NCBI RefSeq assembly: GCF_022385335.1
Contig: NZ_CP092431.1
Span: 2,542,001 to 2,606,000, forward strand
DNA from: Streptomyces deccanensis
Lineage (GTDB): Bacteria > Actinomycetota > Actinomycetes > Streptomycetales > Streptomycetaceae
Direction: 5' to 3'
DNA: 64,000 bases
The translations under genes and the position numbers were made by a program. Of this stretch, positions 56,285 through 64,000 are shown in pieces. The first letter of the stretch is position 1. Each line of letters begins with the position of its first letter. Below the pieces are notes generated by a model. That model did no database searches, was not told the origin of the DNA, and saw nothing but the letters and a program-made list of their open reading frames with translations.

Positions 56285-56292
56285 GCATTTCC

Positions 56293-57705
56293 ATGGTGGA
56301 TTCGTGGGTCAATTCGGCGGAGTCGATCGGGGTCGATCTGCATCTCGAACTGGCCGGTGGGGGTGGGCGGCGGGCGGCGCTGATCCGGGCGCTGCGGGAG
56401 GCGGTGCGTGGTGGTCGGCTGGCGCCCGGGACCCGGCTGCCGCCGTACCGCTCGCTCGCCGCGGACCTGGGCGTCGCGCGCAACACGGTCGCCGACGCGT
56501 ACGCGGAGCTGGTCGCGGAGGGCTGGCTGACCGCCCGGCAGGGGTCGGGGACACGGGTCGCGGACCGCGTCGAACCCCTGGGCTCCACCACGCGTGTGCC
56601 CCGGAAGGGGCCGCCACGCGCGCGTGGGCCGCGGCACGATCTGCGGCAGGGCACGCCGGACGCGTCGGCGTTCCCGCGGGCGGCCTGGGCGGCGTCGTAC
56701 CGCAGGGCGTTGACGCGGGCCCCCAACGAGGCTTTCGGGCCGGGTGATCCGGCGGGCCGGGTCGAGCTGCGGGAGGCGCTCGCCGAGTACCTGGCACGCG
56801 CCCGAGGCGTGCGGACCGAGCCCTCGCGGATCGTGGTCTGCTCCGGTTTCGCGCACGCGTTGCGACTGCTGTTCCACGGCCGGGTGCTGCGGGGGCCGCT
56901 GGCCGTGGAGTCGTACGGGCTGGGTTTCCACCGAGAGCTGCTGGCGGCGGCGTCCGTACGGACCGTCCCGCTGCCGCTCGACGGGGACGGTGCCCGGGTG
57001 GACGGGCTGGACCGGGAGAGGGCGGTGCTGCTCACGCCCGCGCACCAGTTCCCCACCGGCGGGCCGCTGCATCCCGAGCGGCGGGCCGCGGTGGTGGACT
57101 GGGCCCGTGCGCGGGGCGGGCTGGTCCTGGAGGACGACTACGACGGGGAGTTCCGCTACGACCGCAGACCCGTCGGGGCCGTGCAGGGTCTGGATCCCGA
57201 CCGGGTCGTCCTCCTCGGCTCGGTCAGCAAGAGCCTGTCGCCCGCGCTGCGGCTGGGGTGGATGGTTTTGCCGGAGCGGCTCGTGGACGCCGTACGGGAG
57301 GCCAAGGGCGAGCGGGAGGCGTGGGCCAGCGTGCCGGACCAGCTCGCGCTGGCGGACTTCGTGGTGTCCGGGGCGTACGACCGTCATGTGCGGCGGATGC
57401 GGCAGCGGTACCGGGCGCGTCGGGACCGGCTGGTCGCGGCCCTGGCCGCGCACGCACCGCACATCGAGGTCACCGGGATCGCCGCCGGCCTGCACGCCGT
57501 GCTGCGGTTGCCGCCCGGTACCGAACGGTCGGCGGTGAAGGCGGCGGCCTGGCGGGGAGTCGCGCTGGACGGCCTGGCGGAGTTCCGTCATCCGGAGGCG
57601 ACGGAGGACGCCCCGGACGGGCTGGTCGTCGGGTACGCGACACCGCCGGAGCACGCGTACGGGGCGGCGCTGGAGGCGTTGTGCGGGGCGCTCCCGCCCG
57701 AGTGA
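56293..57705 (+). CDS. MocR/PdxR-family regulator (GntR HTH plus aminotransferase fold)
   Basis: A 470-residue regulator. The GntR winged helix is at about residues 20-95 (LREAVRGGRLAPGTRLPPYRSLAADLGVARNTVADAYAELVAEGWL). The C-terminal fold-type I aminotransferase domain binds pyridoxal phosphate: the Schiff-base Lys is in LLGSVSKSLSPALRLGW, and LVLEDDYDGEFRYDRRPVGA is the cofactor-side motif. MocR proteins often control a divergent neighbour; here that is the AhpD-like gene, whose promoter interlocks with its own. Confidence 0.92.
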   Translation: MVDSWVNSAESIGVDLHLELAGGGGRRAALIRALREAVRGGRLAPGTRLPPYRSLAADLGVARNTVADAYAELVAEGWLTARQGSGTRVADRVEPLGSTTRVPRKGPPRARGPRHDLRQGTPDASAFPRAAWAASYRRALTRAPNEAFGPGDPAGRVELREALAEYLARARGVRTEPSRIVVCSGFAHALRLLFHGRVLRGPLAVESYGLGFHRELLAAASVRTVPLPLDGDGARVDGLDRERAVLLTPAHQFPTGGPLHPERRAAVVDWARARGGLVLEDDYDGEFRYDRRPVGAVQGLDPDRVVLLGSVSKSLSPALRLGWMVLPERLVDAVREAKGEREAWASVPDQLALADFVVSGAYDRHVRRMRQRYRARRDRLVAALAAHAPHIEVTGIAAGLHAVLRLPPGTERSAVKAAAWRGVALDGLAEFRHPEATEDAPDGLVVGYATPPEHAYGAALEALCGALPPE

Positions 57706-57895
57706 GGGGCCGGGGGTTCCCGGTCGACAGGAAAAGCGGGGCGGTGGGAACATTGAGGTCAGGAGGTACGTCACCGCTGTCGCCGCGGGCATCCCACAAT
57801 TCGGTGGTGGCCTGCCCCCATCCTTCGTTCCGTCGTCAGGCGTAGGGCCCTCCCTCGCGTCCCCCCTGTTGACGGCCGGTCCTGGAGGGTGCTCG

Positions 57896-60283
57896 ATGAC
57901 GACGCTCGACGAACGTCACGGAGACCACGGAGAAGGCGCGCACGGCGGGGCTCCGCTCCGGGGCGGTGGCACCCCCACGTCCCACGTCGTCCCCCTGGAC
58001 CAGCCGACGGCCTCGTTGCCTCCGCTCACCGGTTCCAAGGCGGCCCACCTCGCCCGAGCGGCCCGCGCCGGGTTGCCGGTGCTGCCCGGCTTCGTGATCC
58101 CGTACGACCCTGGGGCGGCGGATGACCGGCGGCGGGACGCTGACGATCTGCGGGACCCGGACGCGATGGCGGACCCCGACGGCCCAGGGGACGTGGCGCG
58201 TGCCTGGGCCGAGCTGTCCCGGCGCGGTACGCGGTCCCTCGTCGTACGGTCCTCCTCGCCGCAGGAGGACACGGAGGAGTCCTCTCTGGCGGGGCGGTTC
58301 GATTCCGTGCTCGATGTGCGGGGGTGGGAGGAGTTCCGGGCGGCGGTGCGCACGGTGCTCGGCTCGGCGCGGCGGCCCGACGGTGACAGCGCGCCCATGG
58401 CCGTACTGGTGCAGCCGATGCTCAGGGCCCGGGTCGGGGGTGTGCTGTTCGGCGCGGATCCCGTGGCCGGGCGGACCGATCGGATGCTCGTCAGCGCGGT
58501 GCGGGGCGGGCCGCACACGTTGGTGAGCGGGGAGCAGCCGGGGACGACCCACTGGTTGAGCAGGTGGGGGCGGCTGCTGCGGACGGAATCGTCCGGCGTG
58601 GAACCCGGGGCGGAAAGCGGGGCGGAATCCGGCGCGGAATACTCCGGCGTGGAACCGTCCGGCGCCTCACGGGCGGTCGGCGGTGGGGCCTTGCTCACGG
58701 CCGGCGAGTTGCGTCGTCTGGCGCGGCTCGCGCGGCGGGCCGCCCGGGTGTTCGGCGGCCCCCAGGACATCGAGTTCGGTTTCGACGAGGACGGGCGGCT
58801 GTGGCTGCTCCAGAGCCGCCCGATCACGGCGATGGGGCCCCGTCCGACGCGCGGTGCCCGGCTGCTCGGGCCCGGTCCTGTGGCGGAGACCCTGCCGGGG
58901 CAGTTGGAGCCGCTGGAGGAGGATCTGTGGGTGGCGCCGATGGACCGGGGGCTCGCGTTCGCGCTGGACCTCGGCGGGAGCGCGTCGCGTCGGCGGCTGC
59001 GGTCCGCGCCGGTCGTCACGGCGGTCGGTGGCCGGGCCGCGGCGGACCTGCGGCTGCTGGGTGCCGTCCCGCCACGCCACCCCGGGCTGGCGTGGCTCAA
59101 CCCGGCGCCGGGCGCCCGGCGTCTCGGTGCCGCCTGGCGGGTGGGGCGGCTGACCTCGACCTTGCCGGACCTGGCGACGGACCTGGTCGCGGACGTCGAC
59201 CGGCGGCTGGTCGAGACACCGCGGACGGGAGACCTGCCGACCGTCGAGCTGATCTCGACCCTGCGCTGGACGCGCTCGGTCCTGGTGTCGCTCCACGCGC
59301 AGGAGGCTCTGGCGGGTGCCCTCCTCCCGGAGCCCCACGTCACGGCCGCGGGCACCGCTCTGGCCACGCTCACCGAGTCGAGGTACCGGGACCGGGAGCT
59401 GTCGGACCCCCAGGTGGTGGCCGCCGAGCCCGTGGTCCTCGCCCTGACGGCGCCGAGCCTGTGGGGCGACCTGCGGCTGCCCCCACCCGAACCCGTCCAC
59501 CACAACGGCGCCTCCGCGACCGCCGCCACATCCACCTCCATCCCCAAAACCTCGGCCCCCACCCCCGCCACCCCCACCCGGGCCGTCACCGCCCCCGGCG
59601 ACGGCCCGGCCCCCTTCACCTCCTCCCGGCGCGCGGGCTCCGTCTCTCCGGGTGCCCTTCCGCCGCGTGAGGCCCTGCGGCTTCGGATCCGCTGGGTGCA
59701 GGAGCTGCAGGTCAGGCTGGTGCGGGAGGCGGCGCGCAGGTTGCTCGTCCGGGGTGTGCTGGGTGAGGCGCGGCGGGTGGGGCTGCTGCGGTGGAAGGAG
59801 TTCGTGACCGCGCTGGAGACCGGCGGGCTGCCGGGGGACTTCCAGGATCGGGCGCCCCGGGCGGTCTCCGCGCCGCTCCCGGACCGGTTCCGGCTCGCGG
59901 AGGGCGGCGTGGTCGTCGCCGAACCCACCACCGGGCGTTCCGGCGCCGGGGGCGGAGACGCAGACGGAGACGGGGACAGGAACGGAGGCCGAGGCGTGTC
60001 CGGCGGTCGGGGCATCGGCACGGTGTGGGACGGCGAGGGTGCCGGGCCGCCGGACGCCGTGCTGGTGGTCAGGACGCTCGATCCGGCGCTGGCCCCGCTG
60101 TTGCCCCGCGTCACGGGGCTGGTGGCGCAAACGGGCAGCCCGTTGTCCCATCTCGCGGTGCTGGCCCGGGAGTTCGGCGTGCCGGCGGTGGTGGGTGTGG
60201 AGGACGCGGTGCGCCGCTTCCCGCCGGGCACCCGGGTGACGGTCGACGGCGGCTCCGGCGAGGTGAGGACGGAGGGTTCGTGA
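57896..60283 (+). CDS. PEP synthase/rifampin phosphotransferase-like PEP-utilising enzyme
   Basis: A 795-residue phosphotransferase-type protein. The N-terminal ATP-grasp part has SLPPLTGSKAAHLARAARAGLPVLPGFVIP, LVVRSSSPQEDTEESSLAGRFDSVLDV, AVLVQPMLRARVGGVLFGADPV, and DIEFGFDEDGRLWLLQSRPIT. The C-terminal swivelling domain carries the phospho-His in TGSPLSHLAVLAREFGVPAVVG. The layout (ATP-grasp, middle, His domain) matches PEP synthase-like proteins and rifampin phosphotransferase. Three low-complexity inserts (near 235-265, 540-590 and 690-710) look streptomycete-specific. GGAGGG precedes the ATG. It is linked to the next gene by a duplicated junction. Confidence 0.83.
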   Translation: MTTLDERHGDHGEGAHGGAPLRGGGTPTSHVVPLDQPTASLPPLTGSKAAHLARAARAGLPVLPGFVIPYDPGAADDRRRDADDLRDPDAMADPDGPGDVARAWAELSRRGTRSLVVRSSSPQEDTEESSLAGRFDSVLDVRGWEEFRAAVRTVLGSARRPDGDSAPMAVLVQPMLRARVGGVLFGADPVAGRTDRMLVSAVRGGPHTLVSGEQPGTTHWLSRWGRLLRTESSGVEPGAESGAESGAEYSGVEPSGASRAVGGGALLTAGELRRLARLARRAARVFGGPQDIEFGFDEDGRLWLLQSRPITAMGPRPTRGARLLGPGPVAETLPGQLEPLEEDLWVAPMDRGLAFALDLGGSASRRRLRSAPVVTAVGGRAAADLRLLGAVPPRHPGLAWLNPAPGARRLGAAWRVGRLTSTLPDLATDLVADVDRRLVETPRTGDLPTVELISTLRWTRSVLVSLHAQEALAGALLPEPHVTAAGTALATLTESRYRDRELSDPQVVAAEPVVLALTAPSLWGDLRLPPPEPVHHNGASATAATSTSIPKTSAPTPATPTRAVTAPGDGPAPFTSSRRAGSVSPGALPPREALRLRIRWVQELQVRLVREAARRLLVRGVLGEARRVGLLRWKEFVTALETGGLPGDFQDRAPRAVSAPLPDRFRLAEGGVVVAEPTTGRSGAGGGDADGDGDRNGGRGVSGGRGIGTVWDGEGAGPPDAVLVVRTLDPALAPLLPRVTGLVAQTGSPLSHLAVLAREFGVPAVVGVEDAVRRFPPGTRVTVDGGSGEVRTEGS

Positions 60284-60304
60284 GGTGAGGACGGAGGGTT
60301 CGTG
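60261..60304 (+). repeat. 22-bp perfect tandem duplication at a gene junction
   Basis: The 22 bp at 60261-60282, containing the last codons of the phosphotransferase gene, recur exactly at 60283-60304. The second copy supplies GGAGGG and the GTG of the following gene. Confidence 0.9.
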
Positions 60305-61189
60305 ATGAGGCGGCTCGCCTACCTCTTCGGCGGCGCGGCGGCGGTCGGCGCGGGCGTCTACTTCGTGGTCTACCTCTACCGGTGGCAGTGGCAGCGGGCC
60401 ATCCTCAGCGGGGTGCTGCTCCTGATCGTCGGGGTGCTGTTGCTGGGGCTCGTGCTGCTGGGGCGGCTGGCGCGGATCGAGGAGCGGATCCGGGAGAGCG
60501 ACCGGCGGCAGCAGGACGCGCTGGCCCGGCTCCGGCAGGCGCACGCACGTGAGCGCGGCGACCGTTTCCGCTGGCTGGAGGATCCGGCGAGTCGGACGTA
60601 TGTCTTCGTGCCCGTGCTGTTGATCACCGGTGTGGTGCTGTCGGGGATCGCGTGGCTGGTCCAGCGGATCGCGTCGGTCACGGCCCGGCCGACGGCGGAG
60701 CGGCACCTCGCCGGGCGGCTGGCGGTGCTCACCGCGCCCGATCCGGCGCCGGACGCCGATCTGGAGGACAGGGCTCCGCTCGGCGGCGGCCGGGGACGGA
60801 CGGCGCGGCTGATCACGGTGGGCGTCGGCGTCGCGCTGCTGGTCTCGCTGGTGGTCGGTCTCGCCGACCTCACCCAGACCAGGAAGGAGGAGCGGAACGG
60901 GGCCGAGGCGACGTCCGTGCTGGTCCGCGTGGACATGCGGGGTGTGCCCACGAGCGCCGAGCGGCAGTCCATGGCCGCGTCGCAGGCCTGGGAGCGCTGC
61001 CGCAACTCCACGTCGGTGCCGCTGCGGCGGACCACGCTCGGCGAACTGGGCGACGGACTGTTCGCGGGGGTCGTCCGCCCGTCGCTGACCGATCATGACC
61101 GTCTGCGGCTGCGCGGTTGCCTGGAGGACGCCGACGTGGACCGCGCCCACCTCACGGTGGTGGGCATCGGCGACGCGGACAAGCCGTGA
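60302..61189 (+). CDS. Membrane protein of unknown function
   Basis: A 295-residue protein not recognised as a named family. Hydrophobic helices at about 5-24, 33-54, 98-118 and 167-186; a charged helical stretch between the second and third (IEERIRESDRRQQDALARLRQAHARERG) may be coiled coil. The C-terminal 100 residues are polar and contain two Cys (RCRNSTS and LRGCLED) that could form a disulfide if outside. GTG 60302 or the next ATG is the start. It abuts the PEP-utilising gene and is likely co-transcribed with it. Confidence 0.75.
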   Translation: MMRRLAYLFGGAAAVGAGVYFVVYLYRWQWQRAILSGVLLLIVGVLLLGLVLLGRLARIEERIRESDRRQQDALARLRQAHARERGDRFRWLEDPASRTYVFVPVLLITGVVLSGIAWLVQRIASVTARPTAERHLAGRLAVLTAPDPAPDADLEDRAPLGGGRGRTARLITVGVGVALLVSLVVGLADLTQTRKEERNGAEATSVLVRVDMRGVPTSAERQSMAASQAWERCRNSTSVPLRRTTLGELGDGLFAGVVRPSLTDHDRLRLRGCLEDADVDRAHLTVVGIGDADKP

Positions 61190-61325
61190 CCTGCGAGGAC
61201 ACCGATCGAACAAGATCACCACAACTGCCTCAAATGACGTGAGGTGGCACACAAACAGACAGAACGCTTACGTCGGGCGGGCTACGATGCCGGACAGACC
61301 CCCGTCCCCAACCCCCGGGTCATCC

Positions 61326-62054
61326 ATGTCTGTCGCTGTCACTCCCCCGCCCGTACGCCAGGATCCGCTCTCCACCCCCTCCGCCCGCCCCCGCTCGCTG
61401 CGCGGCAAGGTGGTGCGCGTGCTGATCGGTGTGCTGCTCGGCTACCTCGCCCTGTGGGCCACGGGCTCCCTCGGCATCCTGGCCATGTCGTACGTGGCGC
61501 GTGAGACCACCTCGGTGCCCGAGGGGACGCGCTCGGTGAAGGGCATCCACAACTTCCAGCCTGTCGGCACGGACGGCGAGCTGTGGCGCGGGGCCGCCCC
61601 CTCCCCCGCCGGTTACCGGACGCTGGCCGACCTCGGCTTCACCACGGTCGTCGATCTGCGTGCCGAGAAGCTGAGCGCCGCCCAGCTCGCCCTGCCGCGC
61701 GAGGCGGGCCTCGACGTCGTACGGGTGCCGATGCGTGACGGGCAGACCCCGACACCCGAGCAGGTACGGCGCCTGCTCGACACCGTCTCCGAGAGCTCCG
61801 GGCCGGTGTTCGTGCACTGCGGCGCCGGTGTCGGCCGTACGGGGACGATGGCCGCCGCCTACCTCGTGAGGACCGGGCAGGAGGACTCGCCCGGCGCGGT
61901 CTGGCGCAACCTGTCGGTCGGGCCGCCGTCGATCGAGCAGATCTACTACGGGCTGATGCTGGAGCGCGAGCGGGAGACCGCGCAGCCGCCGCTGCCGGTG
62001 GTCGCGGTGAGCCGCCTCGTGGACGCGCCGCGCCGGATCTGGTCGTACGTGTAG
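61326..62054 (+). CDS. Dual-specificity/tyrosine protein phosphatase
   Basis: A 242-residue phosphatase with an N-terminal membrane anchor (VLIGVLLGYLALWATGSLGILAM, about 34-56), so the catalytic part is probably extracytoplasmic or membrane-attached. The active loop HCGAGVGRTG carries the catalytic Cys and Arg, and the general acid Asp may lie in VPMRDGQTPTPEQV. FTTVVDLRAEKLS is also typical. A start at ATG 61287 (255 residues) is possible, but a -10-like TACGAT overlaps it. Its 3' end is tandemly repeated downstream. Confidence 0.87.
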   Translation: MSVAVTPPPVRQDPLSTPSARPRSLRGKVVRVLIGVLLGYLALWATGSLGILAMSYVARETTSVPEGTRSVKGIHNFQPVGTDGELWRGAAPSPAGYRTLADLGFTTVVDLRAEKLSAAQLALPREAGLDVVRVPMRDGQTPTPEQVRRLLDTVSESSGPVFVHCGAGVGRTGTMAAAYLVRTGQEDSPGAVWRNLSVGPPSIEQIYYGLMLERERETAQPPLPVVAVSRLVDAPRRIWSYV

Positions 62055-62093
62055 GCGCACACAGCTACGTGTGACTCGCACGGCTACGTGTAG
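62046..62093 (+). repeat. Three 9-bp stop-codon repeats (TACGTGTRR), period about 20
   Basis: TACGTGTAG at 62046-62054 (the gene's own end, Tyr-Val-stop), TACGTGTGA at 62066-62074, and TACGTGTAG at 62085-62093. Intervening sequence is similar (GCGCACACAG, CTCGCACGG), indicating decayed tandem duplication. Confidence 0.6.
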
Positions 62094-62110
62094 CGCACAG
62101 CACGGTGTGA

Positions 62111-62152
62111 CGACTGCGCGGCGCGGGCCAGGAGGCCCGCGCCGCGCAGTCG
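62111..62152. terminator. Strong bidirectional terminator
   Basis: A perfect 18-bp stem (62111-62128 with 62135-62152) and 6-nt loop between convergent phosphatase and methyltransferase genes; the longest hairpin seen in the window. Confidence 0.85.
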
Positions 62153-62174
62153 TACACCCGTTCCCGGCGCGGCC

Positions 62175-62990
62175 CTACGGCTTGCGCGCCACCGCTCCGT
62201 ACCCCGGGATGACCCCGTCGTCCTGGCCGGGGACGGGGTCGCCGAGTTCGGGGTGCCAGTGGTGGGGCACCTCGACGCCGGGGTCGACCAGTTCGAGGCC
62301 GTCGAAGAAGCGGGTGAACTCCTCACGGGAGCGCAGGGCCAGGGTGACGCCCGCGGCCTTGAGCTTCTCCGTGGCCGCCTTCGACTCCTCGGGGGTGAAG
62401 TCGGCGGTGGCGTGGGTGACGACCAGGTAGCTGCCGGAGGGCAGCTCGGACATCAGCCGCTGGACCAGCGCGTGTGCGCCGTCCTCGTCGGAGACGAAGT
62501 GCAGCAGCGCGATCAGCGAGAGCGCCACGGGCCGGTCGAAGTCCAGGATCTTCCTGGCGCCCTCGACGACGGCGTGCGGGTCGCGCACGTCGGCCTGCAG
62601 ATACTCCGTGCGCCCCTCCGGCGTACCGCGCAGCAGGGCCGCCGCGTGGGCCAGCACGATGGGGTCGTTGTCGCAGTAGACGACGCTCGTGTCGGGGGCG
62701 ACCCGCTGGGCGATCTGGTGCAGGTTCGGCTCGGTCGGGATGCCGGTGCCGACGTCGAGGAACTGGCGGACACCGCGCTCCGCCAGCCAGCGGGTGGAGC
62801 GGTGCATGAAGGCCCGGTTGACCTGTGCCATCACCGGCACCCGGGGGTCGAGGGCCAGCATCTGCCGGCCCATGGCCTCGTCGACGGGGTAGTTGTCCTT
62901 GCCGCCGAGGTACCAGTCGTACATCCGCGCGGGATGGGGTCTGCTCGTGTCGATCTCGACGGGGGGACGCCCGTTCATGACGTACTCCAT
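62175..62990 (-). CDS. SAM-dependent methyltransferase (DUF574 type)
   Basis: A 271-residue member of a methyltransferase family greatly expanded in streptomycetes. The start IDTSRPHPARMYDWYLGGKDNYPVDEAMG, the motif I-like QFLDVGTGIPTEPNLHQIAQ, VVYCDNDPIVLAHAAALL, and the end YGAVARKP are diagnostic. The substrates of this family are unknown to me. It lies upstream-adjacent to a DUF397 and XRE pair on the same strand, a common grouping. Confidence 0.92.
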   Translation of the reverse strand: MEYVMNGRPPVEIDTSRPHPARMYDWYLGGKDNYPVDEAMGRQMLALDPRVPVMAQVNRAFMHRSTRWLAERGVRQFLDVGTGIPTEPNLHQIAQRVAPDTSVVYCDNDPIVLAHAAALLRGTPEGRTEYLQADVRDPHAVVEGARKILDFDRPVALSLIALLHFVSDEDGAHALVQRLMSELPSGSYLVVTHATADFTPEESKAATEKLKAAGVTLALRSREEFTRFFDGLELVDPGVEVPHHWHPELGDPVPGQDDGVIPGYGAVARKP

Positions 62991-63069
62991 GAGGTTCCGC
63001 AGCAGTAAGTGATCAATTCAGGGCCAACATAGGGGGATCGGCTGAGCAACAGGGAGAGCGCAACAGGCC

Positions 63070-63354
63070 TCAGGAGAGCAGGAAGTCGGCCACCCCCGCC
63101 TTGGCGCCCTGGATGAAGGCGTTCATCTCGTCGGGCGTGTAGATCAGCGCCGGCCCGTCGGGGTCGGTGGACTGCCGTACGGCGATCCGGCCGTCGGCGA
63201 GCTTCATGGCCTCCAGGCAGTTCCCTCCGTTGCCTCCGCTCCAGGGCTTGTGCCAGCCCTCGCTGCCCAGCTCTCTGGCGGGCATGCCGTTGTAGACGCG
63301 TATGTGCGACTGCGTGCGTGTGCGCGCCTGCGACTGCGGCTTGATGAGTTCCAT
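63070..63354 (-). CDS. DUF397-domain small protein
   Basis: A 94-residue protein with the DUF397 pattern WHKPWSGGNGGNCLEAMKLADGRIAVRQSTDPDGPALIYTPDEMNAFIQGAKAG. In streptomycetes such proteins almost always follow an XRE regulator of the DUF5753 type and are thought to act as its antagonist partner. The start lies 9 nt after the stop of that regulator here, so they are co-transcribed. Confidence 0.92.
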   Translation of the reverse strand: MELIKPQSQARTRTQSHIRVYNGMPARELGSEGWHKPWSGGNGGNCLEAMKLADGRIAVRQSTDPDGPALIYTPDEMNAFIQGAKAGVADFLLS

Positions 63355-63363
63355 TCGGTGTCT

Positions 63364-64000
63364 TCAGAGCTCCTCGCGGAGACCCCGGAGGATCTCCTTC
63401 GTGCGTTGTGCCGTGGCGGCCTGCGCCGCCATGCGGTCCATGACCTCGAGGTGGGTCGCCACCTCGGAGCGGTCGTCCAGGTAGACGGCGCCGGTCAGGT
63501 ACTCGCTGTAGACCATGTCCGGAAGCTCCGGCATGGCGAAACGGAACAGGACGAACGGCCCGTACGTACCGGGGTGCGGTCCTGTGTCGAACGTGGCGAC
63601 CTGCAGCGTCACATGGGACAGCTCCATCGCCTCCAGCAGTCGGTCGATCTGTGCGCGCATGACCGCCGGTCCGCCGACGGGGCGGCGCAGGGCGGTCTCG
63701 TCCATCACGAACCACAGCCGGGGCGCGCCCTCACGGGTGAGCAGATCCTGGCGTTGCATGCGCAGGTCGACATGGCGCTCGATGTCCGCGGGTTTGGTCT
63801 GGCCGATGGCTCCCGAGGTCATGACGGAACGGGCGTAGTCCTCCGTCTGCAACAGGCCGGGGACGAAGTGCGGGTCGTACCCGCGGATCAGGGAGGCCGC
63901 GCCCTCCAGGCTGACGTACATGGAGAACCAGCCCGGCAGAATGTCGTGGTAGCGCTGCCACCAGCCGGGCTTGTTGGCCTCCTCGGCGAGCCGGACGAAG
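63364..64000 (-). CDS. XRE-family regulator with DUF5753 domain (partial, runs off the edge)
   Basis: Only the C-terminal 211 residues are in the window; the helix-turn-helix lies beyond position 64000. The visible part begins FVRLAEEANKPGWWQRYHDI, LPGWF, then YVSLEGAASLIRGYDPHFVPGLLQTEDYARSVM, the standard DUF5753 opening, and continues to a C-terminal DDRSEVATHLEVMDRMAAQAATAQRT helix. It precedes the DUF397 partner by 9 nt. Such pairs influence development and antibiotic production in some strains. Confidence 0.9.
   Translation of the reverse strand, partial: FVRLAEEANKPGWWQRYHDILPGWFSMYVSLEGAASLIRGYDPHFVPGLLQTEDYARSVMTSGAIGQTKPADIERHVDLRMQRQDLLTREGAPRLWFVMDETALRRPVGGPAVMRAQIDRLLEAMELSHVTLQVATFDTGPHPGTYGPFVLFRFAMPELPDMVYSEYLTGAVYLDDRSEVATHLEVMDRMAAQAATAQRTKEILRGLREEL

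Overview
This 64 kb window is high-GC chromosomal DNA from an actinomycete, almost certainly a Streptomyces. The signs are third positions that are nearly all G or C, many GTG starts, GTGA/ATGA stop-start overlaps, leaderless-type starts, a whiA sporulation gene, a mycothiol-type isomerase gene, and an XRE/DUF397 pair. Most of it looks like conserved core chromosome. I see no rRNA, tRNA, insertion sequence, prophage or CRISPR array.

Layout. (1) 0.1-7.1 kb: a FabG-like reductase, then on the minus strand the central glycolytic block gap-pgk-tpiA-secG-rbpA-like, with pgi beyond a decayed MFS transporter remnant; several strong hairpins separate the units. (2) 7.4-15.7 kb: a secreted M14 carboxypeptidase, then the classic uvrC-rapZ-yvcK-whiA run, whose genes overlap by 4 to 10 nt. 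(3) 15.8-23.0 kb: the most unusual part. Two paralogous solute-binding lipoproteins lie directly upstream of a large membrane sensor kinase, with a LuxR-type response regulator below it and a divergent stand-alone receiver protein above it. No permease or transport ATPase is present. An identical 16-bp palindromic motif lies upstream of both regulator genes. (4) 23.2-33.2 kb: an XRE-like protein of unknown role, a PfkB sugar kinase, a 30-copy 9-bp tandem repeat, uvrA, a mycothiol-type isomerase, a metallo-beta-lactamase-fold hydrolase, and a polar amino-acid ABC importer operon. (5) 33.3-44.8 kb: aroQ, an S66 peptidase, an MHS-type transporter, then a calcium/proton exchanger, TerC, a TerD fusion and TerD, followed by uvrB and an MHYT membrane protein. 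(6) 45-64 kb: mixed metabolism and regulation. It holds a phosphodiesterase, an alkylguanine transferase, a pseudouridine-degradation pair, CorA, a CBS protein, a gltD without gltB, an AhpD-like protein divergent from a MocR regulator, a PEP-synthase-like phosphotransferase with a membrane partner, a tyrosine phosphatase, and a methyltransferase/DUF397/XRE group running off the right edge.

How the parts fit. All three uvr genes of nucleotide excision repair are here but dispersed. The glycolytic genes convert glucose-6-phosphate toward 3-phosphoglycerate. The kinase/lipoprotein locus looks like an extracellular-ligand sensor rather than a transporter. Three gene ends (near 24.2, 60.3 and 62.05 kb) carry short tandem duplications that copy the stop-codon region, which suggests replication slippage. 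All coordinates and motifs were read by eye; family names come from recognised motifs, not database searches.
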